Made by a program: the position numbers and the translations under genes. From the NCBI GenBank assembly GCA_035315885.1, contig DATFXM010000200.1:6434-70433 (forward strand): a DNA stretch of 64,000 nucleotides, in the 5' to 3' direction. The notes under the pieces are model-generated. The model did no database searches. It was not told the DNA's origin and saw nothing but the letters and a program-made list of their open reading frames with translations. Every line of letters begins with the position of its first letter. Position 1 is the first letter of the stretch. Origin of the DNA: DATFXM01 sp035315885. Its GTDB lineage: Bacteria > Acidobacteriota > Blastocatellia > UBA7656. This document shows, one piece after another, positions 33,088 to 42,334 of the stretch.

Positions 33088-36000
33088 TCAGCCGCTGTGT
33101 TCCTTAAACCTCGGCTTAGATATTCCGAGCTTCTTCATCCGCGAGCGAAGAGTGTTTGGATGAACACCAAGTATTGCCGCCGCGCCGACGGGACCCTCAA
33201 CCCGCCAGTAGGTTCTCTCCAGCGTACGGATAATCAGTTGCCGCTGATTCTCGTCCAGCGTTTCCGCACTCGGTACAACTAACGCTGGTGGTGGTGGTGG
33301 TGCGGGCGATGGCTCAGGCTGTGGCAGGTTGTATTCCAGGTTGTCGAGGAGCCTCAACTGTGGCCCCTGCGAGACGATCGCGGCGCGTTCGATGACGTTG
33401 CGGAGCTCGCGAATGTTACCAGGCCACGGATAATTCTGAAGCACCTCCATTGTTGCTTGCGGGATCGAATCGATCCGTTTGCCCAGCTTCATGCCGAGCT
33501 GCTTGAGGAAATGAATCACCAGCATCGGTATGTCCTCCTGGCGTTCCCGCAACGGAGGTACTTTGATCGGGAAGATATTCAAGCGGTAGTAGAGATCAGA
33601 GCGAAACGCCCCCTTGCGAACTGCTTCTTCCAAATCGCGATTGGTCGCCGCGAGTACGCGAACATCTACTCTGATTGTGCTGCTGCTGCCGAGGCGTTCA
33701 AACTCACCTTCCTGAAGAACGCGAAGCAGCTTGGCCTGCAAGTCAAGCGGTAACTCTCCAATCTCGTCCAGGAAAATTGTTCCACCGTTCGAGATCTCAA
33801 AGCGTCCGACGCGTCTTGCGAGCGCACCGGTAAACGCTCCTCGTTCGTGACCAAACAGCTCGCTTTCGATTAGGTGTGCGGGAAGCGTTGCGCAATTGAC
33901 CTTCACCAGGGGCCGGTCCTTGCGCGAGTTCAGGCTGTGGATCGCATGAGCCAGCAGTTCCTTTCCGGTTCCGGTCTCACCCAGCAGGAGTACCGTCGTA
34001 TCGAGTGGCGCGACTTGCTCTGCCTGGCGAAGCGCCCTTTGAAGAGACTCACTCTGTCCGATGATCTCGCCAAAGTTGTGCGCGACCATGATTTGCTCTT
34101 GCAGGTAGACATTTTCGACGTGAAGCTGATCCTTTAGTTGTTGAACCTCGAGTAGCGCGCTTTCGAGTGCTCTCTCCGCGTCGATCTGCTCGGTAATGTC
34201 CAGAGCCGAACCGACATAACCAATAAAGTCGCCGTCGGGTGTGAATCGCGGGACACCACTATCAAGAACCCAGCGGTATTCACCGTCGCGACGCCGGAGC
34301 CGATACTTCGTTCGAAAACCCTTACGCGCGGCGAACGCCGTTGCGAACTTGCTCATGCATCGCTCGAGGTCATCGGGGTGCACCCCTTCGGTCCAGCCAT
34401 CGCCCAGCTCCTGTTCAAGAGTTCTGCCGGTGAAGTCGAGCCACGTCTGACCAACATATGTACACTGTATATTGGTGTCGGACATCCAGATCAACACCGG
34501 CGCGGTGTCCGCCAAACTCCGAAACCTCTTCTCACTCTCGCGTAGTTCGCCTTCTGCGTTCTTGCGCTCAGTGATGTCTTCAACAATGCCTGCTACGCGG
34601 TAGATCACTCCGAATTGATCGTAGATCGGGAAGACGCGTTCGTGAACCCAGCGGACCGCGCCATTCGGGCGGACGATACGGAACTGCTCGTTGAATTCCG
34701 CCTTGGAGATTTGTGACAGCAGTGGTCTCAGTCGTTCCCGATCTTCCGGATGGACGTTTTCAAACCACGTTCGCGGATTTTGATACAGCTCGTCACGGGA
34801 ACGGCCCCAGATCGTCTCATAAGCAGCGCTGATATACAGGAGTCGCCCCGGCAGTCCTTCATCGAAGCCTTCGGCAATGAAAAAGACCGCACCAATGTTC
34901 TCGGTGAGCTGGCGAAATCGCTCTTCACTCTGGCGTAGTGCGTCTTCCGAGTGCTTGCGCTCGCTCACGTCTCTAATCGCTGCGATTACCAGTATGCCCT
35001 CTTCGGTCTCAAGAGGGCTCAGGCTGATTTCAACCGGAACCTCAGTACCGTCCTTGCGCAGCGCGAACAAGTCCACGCCAATTCCCGTTGGCCTCATCTG
35101 CGGGTCTGCGAAATATTCTGCAAAGTGTGCCGAGTGTACTTCGCGAAAACGTTCAGGCAGGAGCACGTCTAGTGGCTTGCCCAGTATTTCGCTTCGATCA
35201 TAGCCGAAAAGGTTCTCGGTTTGTGAATTGACCAGTGTGATGTTCGCGTCCTGATCGAAAATGACGGTTGCTTCCGGCGCGGACTCGAGCAGTCCTCGAA
35301 ACTTCAGGTCAGCTTTTCTGCGTTCGGTTATGTCCTCGACGATTGCGATCGCATATATAATGCGACCGGTGTGATCGCGAACAGCCGAGGCGCGCACGTT
35401 TACCCAAATTGTGCGTCCGTCTTTATGGACGTAGCGCTTGTCCGTCTCCAATCCGCTGATCTCGTCGCGAACCAGCCTCTCAAACTCCTCGAAATTTCGC
35501 TCCCGGTCTGCAGGATGCGTAATCTCACGAAAACTCTTTTGCAACAACTCTTCCCTGGTGTAGCCGACAATCGCGCAGAAGGCGTCGTTGACATGCACGA
35601 TCCTGCCGTCGGGCGGAATCGCCTGGGCGATTCCCATGACCGACAGCTCGAATACCGCGCGGTAGCGCGCCTCGCTTTCCCGCAAGGCGCTTTCCTGGCG
35701 AAGCTCGTCGGCTCTCGCCTTCGCGAGCTCAAGTTGACGAGGAAGCTGCTGAAGATAACCGGGGTTGCTGATTAGGTAGCTGGTTAGGCCGAATTCAAGC
35801 GCACGCAATGCGACAGGCTCCTCGCTTGCGCCGGTAAGCAACACGACCGGTATGTCGAGCCCGCGCGAAATTCGCAGCTCCCTGAGAATTTCCAGGACCT
35901 GGAATTCCGGCAAGTGGCAATCCATTAGAATTGCGTCATATTCATCGTTCCCAGCGGCGCTAACTCTCGCTCGCAAGTCAGCGTCGTTAGTAACAACCTG

Positions 36001-36492
36001 CAGGGCGATGTGCGGAGCGAATTCAGAGAGGTACCGGCGAGTCTGATCGACGTTAGAAGCATCGTGTTCGGCGTAGAGCACCTTGAGCGGTTGAGCCTGG
36101 CGAGCAGTTGCCTCCGCCCGATGTCGCAGCGCGCTCTCCAGCGTTAGCGGCAAAACTGCGAGGTAATTCTGTCGCTTTGAAACATAGTCGTCTGCGCCGC
36201 CTTTCAACGCGGCTACCGCTACATCTTCGTCTCCTGTACCGGTTATCACCACTACGGCGAGCGGAAGCGCCCTTTCCCTGATGTGGCGTAGCAGCGACAG
36301 GCCGTCCCCGTCCGGCAAACGCAGATCCACGAGAACGAGATCGAGAGCCGCGCCGTTGCGGGGCTCAAGTCGCGCGTAAGCCTCTTTTAGTGTGCCTGCC
36401 GTCTCAAGCTGAACATCGGGCGCTTCTTTGACAAGTCTACGACGGGTCAAATCGATGTCCACCGGATTGTCTTCGACATATAATAACCGCAT
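33088..36492 (-). CDS. hybrid regulator: two receivers, four PAS domains, sigma-54 AAA+ and Fis-type HTH
   Basis: A 1134-residue protein. Receiver 1 (about 1-120) has phospho-acceptor in DLVLVDLRLPDG and Lys in DDYVSKRQ. Receiver 2 (about 135-260) keeps Asp (DAILMDCHLP) but has SYLISNPG where the Lys should be. Four PAS/PAC units span about 270-780. A helical linker precedes the AAA+ domain (GETGTGKELLAHAIH Walker A, ERGAFTGALARR, GTIFLDEIGELP Walker B, NYPWPGNIRELRNVIERA). A Fis-type helix-turn-helix (AAILGVHPNTLRSRMKKLGI) ends the chain. The GAFTGA loop means it acts on sigma-54 RNA polymerase. The ATG at 36492 has TAAGG upstream, 4 bp after the preceding stop. It is the last gene of a kinase-receiver-activator operon. 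Confidence 0.92.
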   Translation of the reverse strand: MRLLYVEDNPVDIDLTRRRLVKEAPDVQLETAGTLKEAYARLEPRNGAALDLVLVDLRLPDGDGLSLLRHIRERALPLAVVVITGTGDEDVAVAALKGGADDYVSKRQNYLAVLPLTLESALRHRAEATARQAQPLKVLYAEHDASNVDQTRRYLSEFAPHIALQVVTNDADLRARVSAAGNDEYDAILMDCHLPEFQVLEILRELRISRGLDIPVVLLTGASEEPVALRALEFGLTSYLISNPGYLQQLPRQLELAKARADELRQESALRESEARYRAVFELSVMGIAQAIPPDGRIVHVNDAFCAIVGYTREELLQKSFREITHPADRERNFEEFERLVRDEISGLETDKRYVHKDGRTIWVNVRASAVRDHTGRIIYAIAIVEDITERRKADLKFRGLLESAPEATVIFDQDANITLVNSQTENLFGYDRSEILGKPLDVLLPERFREVHSAHFAEYFADPQMRPTGIGVDLFALRKDGTEVPVEISLSPLETEEGILVIAAIRDVSERKHSEDALRQSEERFRQLTENIGAVFFIAEGFDEGLPGRLLYISAAYETIWGRSRDELYQNPRTWFENVHPEDRERLRPLLSQISKAEFNEQFRIVRPNGAVRWVHERVFPIYDQFGVIYRVAGIVEDITERKNAEGELRESEKRFRSLADTAPVLIWMSDTNIQCTYVGQTWLDFTGRTLEQELGDGWTEGVHPDDLERCMSKFATAFAARKGFRTKYRLRRRDGEYRWVLDSGVPRFTPDGDFIGYVGSALDITEQIDAERALESALLEVQQLKDQLHVENVYLQEQIMVAHNFGEIIGQSESLQRALRQAEQVAPLDTTVLLLGETGTGKELLAHAIHSLNSRKDRPLVKVNCATLPAHLIESELFGHERGAFTGALARRVGRFEISNGGTIFLDEIGELPLDLQAKLLRVLQEGEFERLGSSSTIRVDVRVLAATNRDLEEAVRKGAFRSDLYYRLNIFPIKVPPLRERQEDIPMLVIHFLKQLGMKLGKRIDSIPQATMEVLQNYPWPGNIRELRNVIERAAIVSQGPQLRLLDNLEYNLPQPEPSPAPPPPPALVVPSAETLDENQRQLIIRTLERTYWRVEGPVGAAAILGVHPNTLRSRMKKLGISKPRFKEHSG

Positions 36493-36496
36493 AACC

Positions 36497-36922
36497 TTAA
36501 CTCTGTGCTGCACTCACAGCGCGCCAGTAAACTCCTGATGCCGGCGCAACCTCGCAGAAGTTCGTGAAGTCGATCGGTTTTACGATGTAAGAATTGCACC
36601 CCAGTCCGTGGGCTTCCTGCATCTCGATGTCATTTCTGTGCCCGGCCATCATGATGATTGGAATTGCGTTGAATCGAGGGTGGCTCTTGAGCTCCCTCAA
36701 AACCGTTAGTCCGTTTACCTTCGGCAATCTGACGCCAAGCAGTATGAACACCGGAGTCTGTTCACCCGCTTCCCATCGCTTCACGTAGTCCAGCGCCTCT
36801 TCGCCGTCGCGAGCAACCTGAATAGGGTTTATCAAGTTTCTTCTTGCTAGTGCTCGTTTCGTCAAATCGAGATCGGCGATTCGATCCTCTACAAGCAAGA
36901 TTGGTCTGATCTCATCTTCCAT
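36497..36922 (-). CDS. RcpA-type receiver lacking the phospho-acceptor aspartate
   Basis: A 141-residue receiver. The acidic patch (LLVEDRIADLDLTKRAL) and the Lys (SYIVKPIDF) are intact. The strand-3 segment reads VFILLGVRLPKVNG, with Gly (GGC) where the paralogue at 32579 has Asp (LLDLNLP). The switch residue is also changed (IIMMAGHRND, Ala for Thr/Ser). A single G-to-A change would restore Asp. It therefore cannot be phosphorylated in the usual way. The ATG at 36922 has GGAGAG 6 bp upstream and lies 16 bp after the kinase stop. It may act as a phosphorylation-independent binding module, or be decaying. Confidence 0.88.
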   Translation of the reverse strand: MEDEIRPILLVEDRIADLDLTKRALARRNLINPIQVARDGEEALDYVKRWEAGEQTPVFILLGVRLPKVNGLTVLRELKSHPRFNAIPIIMMAGHRNDIEMQEAHGLGCNSYIVKPIDFTNFCEVAPASGVYWRAVSAAQS

Positions 36923-36938
36923 AATGAACTCTCCAGAA

Positions 36939-39413
36939 CTAAGGTTTTCCATTTAGTATCTTTGGGATTCTCATCGAAAAGGTCGAACCCCGCCCGGGTT
37001 CGCTCTCGGCCCATACGTGGCCCCCCATCTGCTCAATCACCTTCCGCACTATTGCCAGACCAACCCCGGTTCCTTCGTAGTCCTCTTCGTGATGCAACCG
37101 TCTGAATATCTCGAACACTTCGTTGCAGTGTTTCATTTGAAATCCAACGCCGTTGTCTCGAACCCAAAACAGCCAGTGATCATCCTGCTGCTCAGCCCCG
37201 ATTTCGATTCGCGGAGATTCCACTGTCCGCGTGAACTTGATTGCGTTGTCGAGGCAGTTGTTGAGTGCACGTCCCAGCGCGCTGGCGCTGACCGACAACG
37301 AACCCGACTCGACTTCTATGACGAACTCGATGGGACGCTCACTCAGCCCCTTTCGCTGTTGAACCAGACTGCTGATGAACGGGCCGACCTCGAGCTCGCT
37401 GTGCGACACTTTCTCATATTGAATCCGAGAATACTCGAGCAGGTCATCAATGAGACGGCTCATTTGCTCGGTAGAAGTTCGGACGTTCAGTAACAGGCTG
37501 CGTCCCTCCTCATCGAGGGTCTGAAGATAATCCTCGATCAGCAGCCGGCTATAGCCGTCGATGCCGCGAAGCGGAGCTTTCAAATCGTGCGCTACGGTGT
37601 AAGCGAACGCCTCGAGCTCCCGCGTCTTGAGGTTGAGCGCCGCGGTGCGGTGAATGACCCGTTGCTCAAGCTCGGTATTGAGCTTATTCAGCGCTTCTAG
37701 AGTCTGCCGGCGTTCGGTGATGTCTTCGACGACCGCGATCACGTACAACGGCTCGCCTTGATCGTCGTGAACTATCGAAATGCTGCTGTTGATCCAGATC
37801 GGTTGCGAATCGCTGCGGAGACAGCGGCTCTCAATCTGGTCCTGCGAGCGTGCGCCGTCGACCAATTGTTTAATGAGTGCAGAGGTCGCAACTCTGTATT
37901 CGTCGGCGGTTACGTCAAACAGCGTCAAGTTGGAGAGTTCGCTTTTTGTATACCCGAGCATGTGTTCGTACACCGCATTGGTGGCAAAGAACCTACCTTG
38001 CGGGTTTGTCACGACTATTCCGACTGCTGAGTTGTCGAAAACCAGTCGCCAGCGCTCTTCGCTTTGCCGTAGCTCCTCGACCGCTCGGCGTCTCTCGGTA
38101 ATGTCACGGCCGACCGCCTGCAATTCAGCCGTACGGCCGGCATCATCAAATATCGGCGTGTTCACCCACTGTTGCCATCCGATCCCTCCGTCCGGCAACA
38201 GCACCGGGTGCTCGCTCGTCATTTCGGTCCCCGCCTCTACCAATAAACGAATCCGCGAGGTCACTTCGTTGCGCGACTCCGGCGGAATCAACTCAAGGAA
38301 CTTGTGGCCGATCAGCTCCTCTTGCCGCTTGTCGAAATAACGGCAATATGCGTCGTTCGCAAAAGTGAGCGTGGTGTCAGGTTTGTACCTGCAGAGAAGC
38401 TCGCTCTGAGTCTCGACCACGCTTCGATAGCGCTCCTCGCTCTTGCGCAGCGCCTGCGCCGTCTCATGCCGCTCGGCGATAACCGTCGACAGGAACATCA
38501 ACTGCACGCTCATCAGGATGAGAAAGCCTTGCAGAGAGTGCACAATCTCGTGAGGATCCTGGCCTGTGAACGGACCGCGCGCATGGATCGCTCCCCAGAT
38601 CGCCAAAAGAACCGTAGCCAGCAACGCGATACTTAGTCCGCGAGGTCCAAACCTGACCGCTGACCAGAGGAGAAACGGCAGCGGAGCATAAACCAGCGCC
38701 GGAACATTGCCTAGCTGCGGGCCTTCGGCGGCGAATACCAGAAAGCAGACAACGATTAGTCCGATCGCGATTAATCCGGCCTCAACGTACCGACTCCGTG
38801 TAGCTCGGTGAACAAAACTGAGGCCCCCGTCCGCCACGATATAAATCGCCGGTACGATAGTCAGCGCAGCAAGCACGTTCGACAACGCGCGCATCAGCCA
38901 AACTTGCCAGTAGCTGTCAGTGCCCCATCCGATTAGTTTTACAAAACCCGCATCCACGAATGAGGAAAGAAGGGGAGCGAGTAGAACGGCGAAGGCTACG
39001 AACTTAGTCAGGTGATGAATCGAATTGAAGTTGAGTCGGTGTCCGACATATCGTCGTACGCAAGTTGCTCCTATCAACGCTTCGCACGAGTTGCTTATGA
39101 ACCAGCACAGAATCATCCGGATCGGAACACCGGAATTCAGTTCTACAGCAACGTGAGCCGGCAGCGCCGCCAGTAACAGGATGCCCCACCAGCGAGTCGG
39201 CGCGAGCAGCAACGCTGCCATCAAAATCGAATTCGGGGGCCAAAGCGTAGAGACCGGGTGAGGCTGAAACGTCAGGGCGAATCCGAGTCTTGCGCCGCCA
39301 AAGTAACCTCCGAAAAGGAGCAGAGCATACGCCGTGAGTCTCAAATACGGTCTATCGCGCCGGCGATCAGAGGCGCTCACGCCGCGGAGGCGGCCCAATG
39401 CGAACGAGCACAT
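36939..39413 (-). CDS. MASE1-PAS-PAS histidine kinase
   Basis: An 824-residue membrane sensor kinase. The N-terminal MASE1 region (about 25-310) has eight or so transmembrane helices (YALLLFGGYFGGARLGFALT, STLWPPNSILMAALLLAPTR). Two PAS/PAC units follow (about 330-455 and 460-585), then a phytochrome-kinase-like HisKA (AFAYTVAHDLKAPLRGIDGY, His near 610) and a HATPase (NNCLDNAIKFTR, VRDNGVGFQ, EGTGVGLAIVRKVIEQMGG). It heads a three-gene operon with the Asp-less receiver and the sigma-54 hybrid activator. The start has little ribosome-site support; a composite palindrome lies directly upstream. Confidence 0.9.
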   Translation of the reverse strand: MCSFALGRLRGVSASDRRRDRPYLRLTAYALLLFGGYFGGARLGFALTFQPHPVSTLWPPNSILMAALLLAPTRWWGILLLAALPAHVAVELNSGVPIRMILCWFISNSCEALIGATCVRRYVGHRLNFNSIHHLTKFVAFAVLLAPLLSSFVDAGFVKLIGWGTDSYWQVWLMRALSNVLAALTIVPAIYIVADGGLSFVHRATRSRYVEAGLIAIGLIVVCFLVFAAEGPQLGNVPALVYAPLPFLLWSAVRFGPRGLSIALLATVLLAIWGAIHARGPFTGQDPHEIVHSLQGFLILMSVQLMFLSTVIAERHETAQALRKSEERYRSVVETQSELLCRYKPDTTLTFANDAYCRYFDKRQEELIGHKFLELIPPESRNEVTSRIRLLVEAGTEMTSEHPVLLPDGGIGWQQWVNTPIFDDAGRTAELQAVGRDITERRRAVEELRQSEERWRLVFDNSAVGIVVTNPQGRFFATNAVYEHMLGYTKSELSNLTLFDVTADEYRVATSALIKQLVDGARSQDQIESRCLRSDSQPIWINSSISIVHDDQGEPLYVIAVVEDITERRQTLEALNKLNTELEQRVIHRTAALNLKTRELEAFAYTVAHDLKAPLRGIDGYSRLLIEDYLQTLDEEGRSLLLNVRTSTEQMSRLIDDLLEYSRIQYEKVSHSELEVGPFISSLVQQRKGLSERPIEFVIEVESGSLSVSASALGRALNNCLDNAIKFTRTVESPRIEIGAEQQDDHWLFWVRDNGVGFQMKHCNEVFEIFRRLHHEEDYEGTGVGLAIVRKVIEQMGGHVWAESEPGRGSTFSMRIPKILNGKP

Positions 39414-39430
39414 AAGGATGTACCCCTAGT

Positions 39431-39527
39431 CTGAGTTCTGAGTTCTGAGTACTGAGTTCTAAGCACTGAATTCCGATTGAGGGAGTAGACCTCAGGATTC
39501 AGAACTCAGTACTCAGTACTCAGAACT
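39431..39527. repeat. composite palindrome of CTGAGTTCTGAGT units (copy 2)
   Basis: The left arm has repeated TGAGTTC/TGAGTAC units (about 39431-39460), mirrored with one or two mismatches at about 39498-39527, around a loop of about 35 bp. It lies just upstream of the MASE1 kinase start. Confidence 0.7.
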
Positions 39528-40367
39528 GCCTGTCGAATCCGAGAGGCCTTGTTGTTTTGTCCTTCGTCTTATCCGCCCGATTCAGCCGCGAGGGGGTACA
39601 ACTAGTCATCGGCTGTCGGGTGGTCGTTCTAACATATATAAAAGGATTGGGCGCCAACGCTTTCGGTCCGAGAACAATTAAGTCTTCATTCCCAGCCCTC
39701 AAAGGCCCTAGCGGAGGAGGTTGCTAGTGTGCACACCCCGGTTGGAGGTGTCTGAAGAGCTAGAGCCGATTCAGCGCGACTGGCAGCATCGTTTTTTCAA
39801 ATCACCCTCCCATTCAGCAGCAAGATTTGCCGCTGGCACGCCGCAGGGTGTTACTCAAAATTGAATAGGGATCGACGGGTCTCCTGGAGCAACCATCAAC
39901 ACGTTCTCGATTGTCGCTGTCTTCCGCATCGGAGCAACGACCCTTGTAGAGAGAACTGGCGGATGCCTGTCTTCTTCAAGGCGGCTAGCATCACTCGCGC
40001 AACATCACTCGCGCAACCCGAGAGTATTCGAAGAACAACTTATACCCACGTCCCAAGCTACGGTAGCTCGTAGAAGCCGCCATCCCATGTATTCGCCGCG
40101 ACCCCCACGAATCGCTCTTTGAGAAAGCTTTTTGGATCCTAAAGCGTTTCGCCTGAAAACAAAGCCGTTCAGCTAACGCCCCTCGAATCTGTGAGGGAAC
40201 ATCTCAAATCGCGTGCATTCATCCAGGCACTTGTCGAGTTAATGGGCTTATACTTACCATTTGCTGCGGCCATATTGCAAGCCCTAAAAATCCGACAGTC
40301 GCTTTTTCGTGGATTCGGCCACTTGTATCGGAATCCCGAGAATCGGAAGGACCGGTGGGCGCAGATA

Positions 40368-40471
40368 TGAGTCCTGAGTCCCGAGTTCTGAGTCTGAGTC
40401 GACTCCGGGGGGCGATGACTCAGAATTTCAGTCCTCAGAACTCAGAACTCAAAACTCCGGGCTCAGAACTC
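40368..40471. repeat. composite palindrome of TGAGTCC/TGAGTTC units (copy 3)
   Basis: Left-arm units around 40368-40400 and mirrored CTCAGAACTCAGAACTC around 40430-40470, followed by CTCTCTTGG. The arms are less perfect than in copy 1. It lies just beyond the stop of the 40494 gene. Confidence 0.65.
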
Positions 40472-40493
40472 TCTTGGCGGTACCGAAATGCCG

Positions 40494-41090
40494 CTAATGT
40501 GCCTCTCTTCTGCTGATAAGGCTCGAATAGACCAGCCATTTACCGTCGAGGAACCCTCCCACGACCGAGTAGACCTCGCTGGTCGAGCCAGTGTTGACCT
40601 TCCAATTGCGAAACAGTTTTTCTGAAGGTTTCGATTCCAGCTTCACGCTCCCACCCATGCGATAAACCTGTTGCGCGAACCTGCCACCTGAAAGCGAGAC
40701 GTCTGAATTACCGACTATTGACGTGGCAAGCCGCTTATACGACTCCTCAGTCTGCGCAGCGGCACGAGCCCGCTCGGCGTCCTCCGCGTTTCGCGTGTCG
40801 ACGGTTTTCTGAAGGTCGTCTGCTCGACGGCTGAGTGAGACGTTCTGGTCTGCGAACTGCCTTCTCGCATTGTCGGCCCGTTCGGCTGCCGCCAAGCTTG
40901 TAATGAGCAGCATCAGCGTCCCAACAAGTCCTCCACTCACCAGAATCAGTCCGAGAACAAGCCACCTTCTTTTCAATGCCTCGCCCTCGATGATTTGAGA
41001 CCTTATAAGGTCCACGTCACCCTGTGTATAGTTGATGATCCACTCTCTTTGTAGTCGGGGGGTCCTAACTGTGTGTACGCTCGTTGTCAT
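40494..41090 (-). CDS. single-pass membrane protein with coiled coil, unknown function
   Basis: A 198-residue protein that I do not recognise. A roughly 45-residue N-terminal cytoplasmic part precedes one transmembrane helix (WLVLGLILVSGGLVGTLMLL). A heptad-like segment rich in Ala/Arg/Asp/Glu follows (ARRQFADQNVSLSRRADDLQ and on), then a small beta-rich C-terminal domain (KLFRNWKVNTGSTSEVYSVV, LDGKWLVYSSLISR). The ATG at 41090 has AGGAGG upstream; the frame is open to 41114. It is a single gene. The gap upstream (41091-41436) holds nothing I can support. Confidence 0.6.
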   Translation of the reverse strand: MTTSVHTVRTPRLQREWIINYTQGDVDLIRSQIIEGEALKRRWLVLGLILVSGGLVGTLMLLITSLAAAERADNARRQFADQNVSLSRRADDLQKTVDTRNAEDAERARAAAQTEESYKRLATSIVGNSDVSLSGGRFAQQVYRMGGSVKLESKPSEKLFRNWKVNTGSTSEVYSVVGGFLDGKWLVYSSLISRREAH

Positions 41091-41436
41091 ACGAGTACCT
41101 CCTGCTTTGCTCACAACTGCGAAACGCGTGTTGCCATCAGACCATGGCGGTTGCCGGCCGGCTCAGTACGGTTGGAGGAACCTTGGGGCATCTGTCCTGG
41201 AAGCAACTGTCGCTCCAAGACGCACGCTTTCGGGACACGAGGCAGCACTGCAATCTGAGACTTTTTTGAAAGGTAATGTCAATCATTTGTCGCAAAAAGG
41301 GTTGGCGTGCGGCTTGGAAACCCCTGGATCTCGTGGAAGCCGTGACGAACGCGTTGTTCACCCGCTGTCACCTGATTCGCTTCCGCACATCGGCGCTCCC
41401 GCCTGTTCGTCCTTAGTTCATAGGGAAGGCTTCAGT

Positions 41437-42090
41437 TCATACCGAAGGCCTTTTGCCCAGGGCGCAGATCCAACCTTTGTCGTATTCCTCAGTGACTTGA
41501 ACATCGATAAACCCGGCGTTCAAAAAGAGCTCGCGATGCTCATCTACATCCAGGTTCGCGTACGAATAATCCATCCTCTTCATCATTTCAGCAAATTTCT
41601 GAACCTGCCGGTCGAATTTCCCGCCCTTGTAGACCTCAGCAATGACGATCAGCGCTCCGCCAGGTTTCAGTACGCGTAAGACCTCCCTCATATCCGACGG
41701 TAAGTCGGGCCAGTAAAAGTGATTTTCGACCGCTGTGGCGAGATCAAACATCTGATCCTGAAACGGCAGGTGCGACACTGAGCCCTGCTTGATTTCGACA
41801 CGACCCGTCTGGATCCAGAGTCGGTTGTACTTCTTGGAGGTGTCAACACTCGTTTCCGAGTGATCGACACCGTAAACCTTACCTCTTGTGGCGATAGCCG
41901 CCAGCTTTGAAATAGTCCTTCCTCCTCCGCAGCCGATGTCCAATATCCTGGCGTAGTCGTTGATCGAGACATGCTCGAGTCCCCAGTCCGTCAACTTGGA
42001 ATGGCGCCGATTCATACTCTTAAGATTCTGTCTACCGAGCCAGCCGGAAGGGTTCCGGACCTGATTCAGCACCTTACTCGCGAAGCTCAT
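41437..42090 (-). CDS. class I SAM-dependent methyltransferase
   Basis: A 217-residue Rossmann-fold methyltransferase. Motif I is ILDIGCGGGRTISKLA, the acidic residue after beta-2 is in VYGVDHSE, motif III is in FDLATAVENHFYWP, and VLRVLKPGGALIVIAEV is the post-II segment. The N-terminus (RNPSGWLGRQNLKSMNRRHS) resembles small-molecule or lipid methyltransferases. Substrate unknown. The ATG at 42090 has GAGGGAAA upstream. It is divergent from the phytase-like gene. Confidence 0.9.
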   Translation of the reverse strand: MSFASKVLNQVRNPSGWLGRQNLKSMNRRHSKLTDWGLEHVSINDYARILDIGCGGGRTISKLAAIATRGKVYGVDHSETSVDTSKKYNRLWIQTGRVEIKQGSVSHLPFQDQMFDLATAVENHFYWPDLPSDMREVLRVLKPGGALIVIAEVYKGGKFDRQVQKFAEMMKRMDYSYANLDVDEHRELFLNAGFIDVQVTEEYDKGWICALGKRPSV

Positions 42091-42334
42091 AGCGTTTCCC
42101 TCTACTTACAATCAGAGGATTTTAACAATATTTAAGGCCTGCTTAAGTCAATCGTGACCTTCGCAATCGAGAATCGCAGTTCTGAGTCGAGGGGCGATTC
42201 AGATCGCAAAGCTACAAGGATCCCGAACACCTCACTGTTGTTTTACCTCGCACACCAAATAGAGGCCTTTTGCGCACCACGGCTTGGTCTCCAACATTTC
42301 ATTAGTACGTTTTTTCTAAAGGAGTGGAACTGCA

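Larger units (their letters stand above)
39414..40493. other. 1.1-kb gap containing two composite palindromes
   Basis: Besides the repeats at 39431 and 40368, a 14-bp unit (ATCACTCGCGCAAC) is duplicated in tandem near 39990-40017. No gene is supported; the frame at 39861-40073 shows no domain. Confidence 0.4.
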
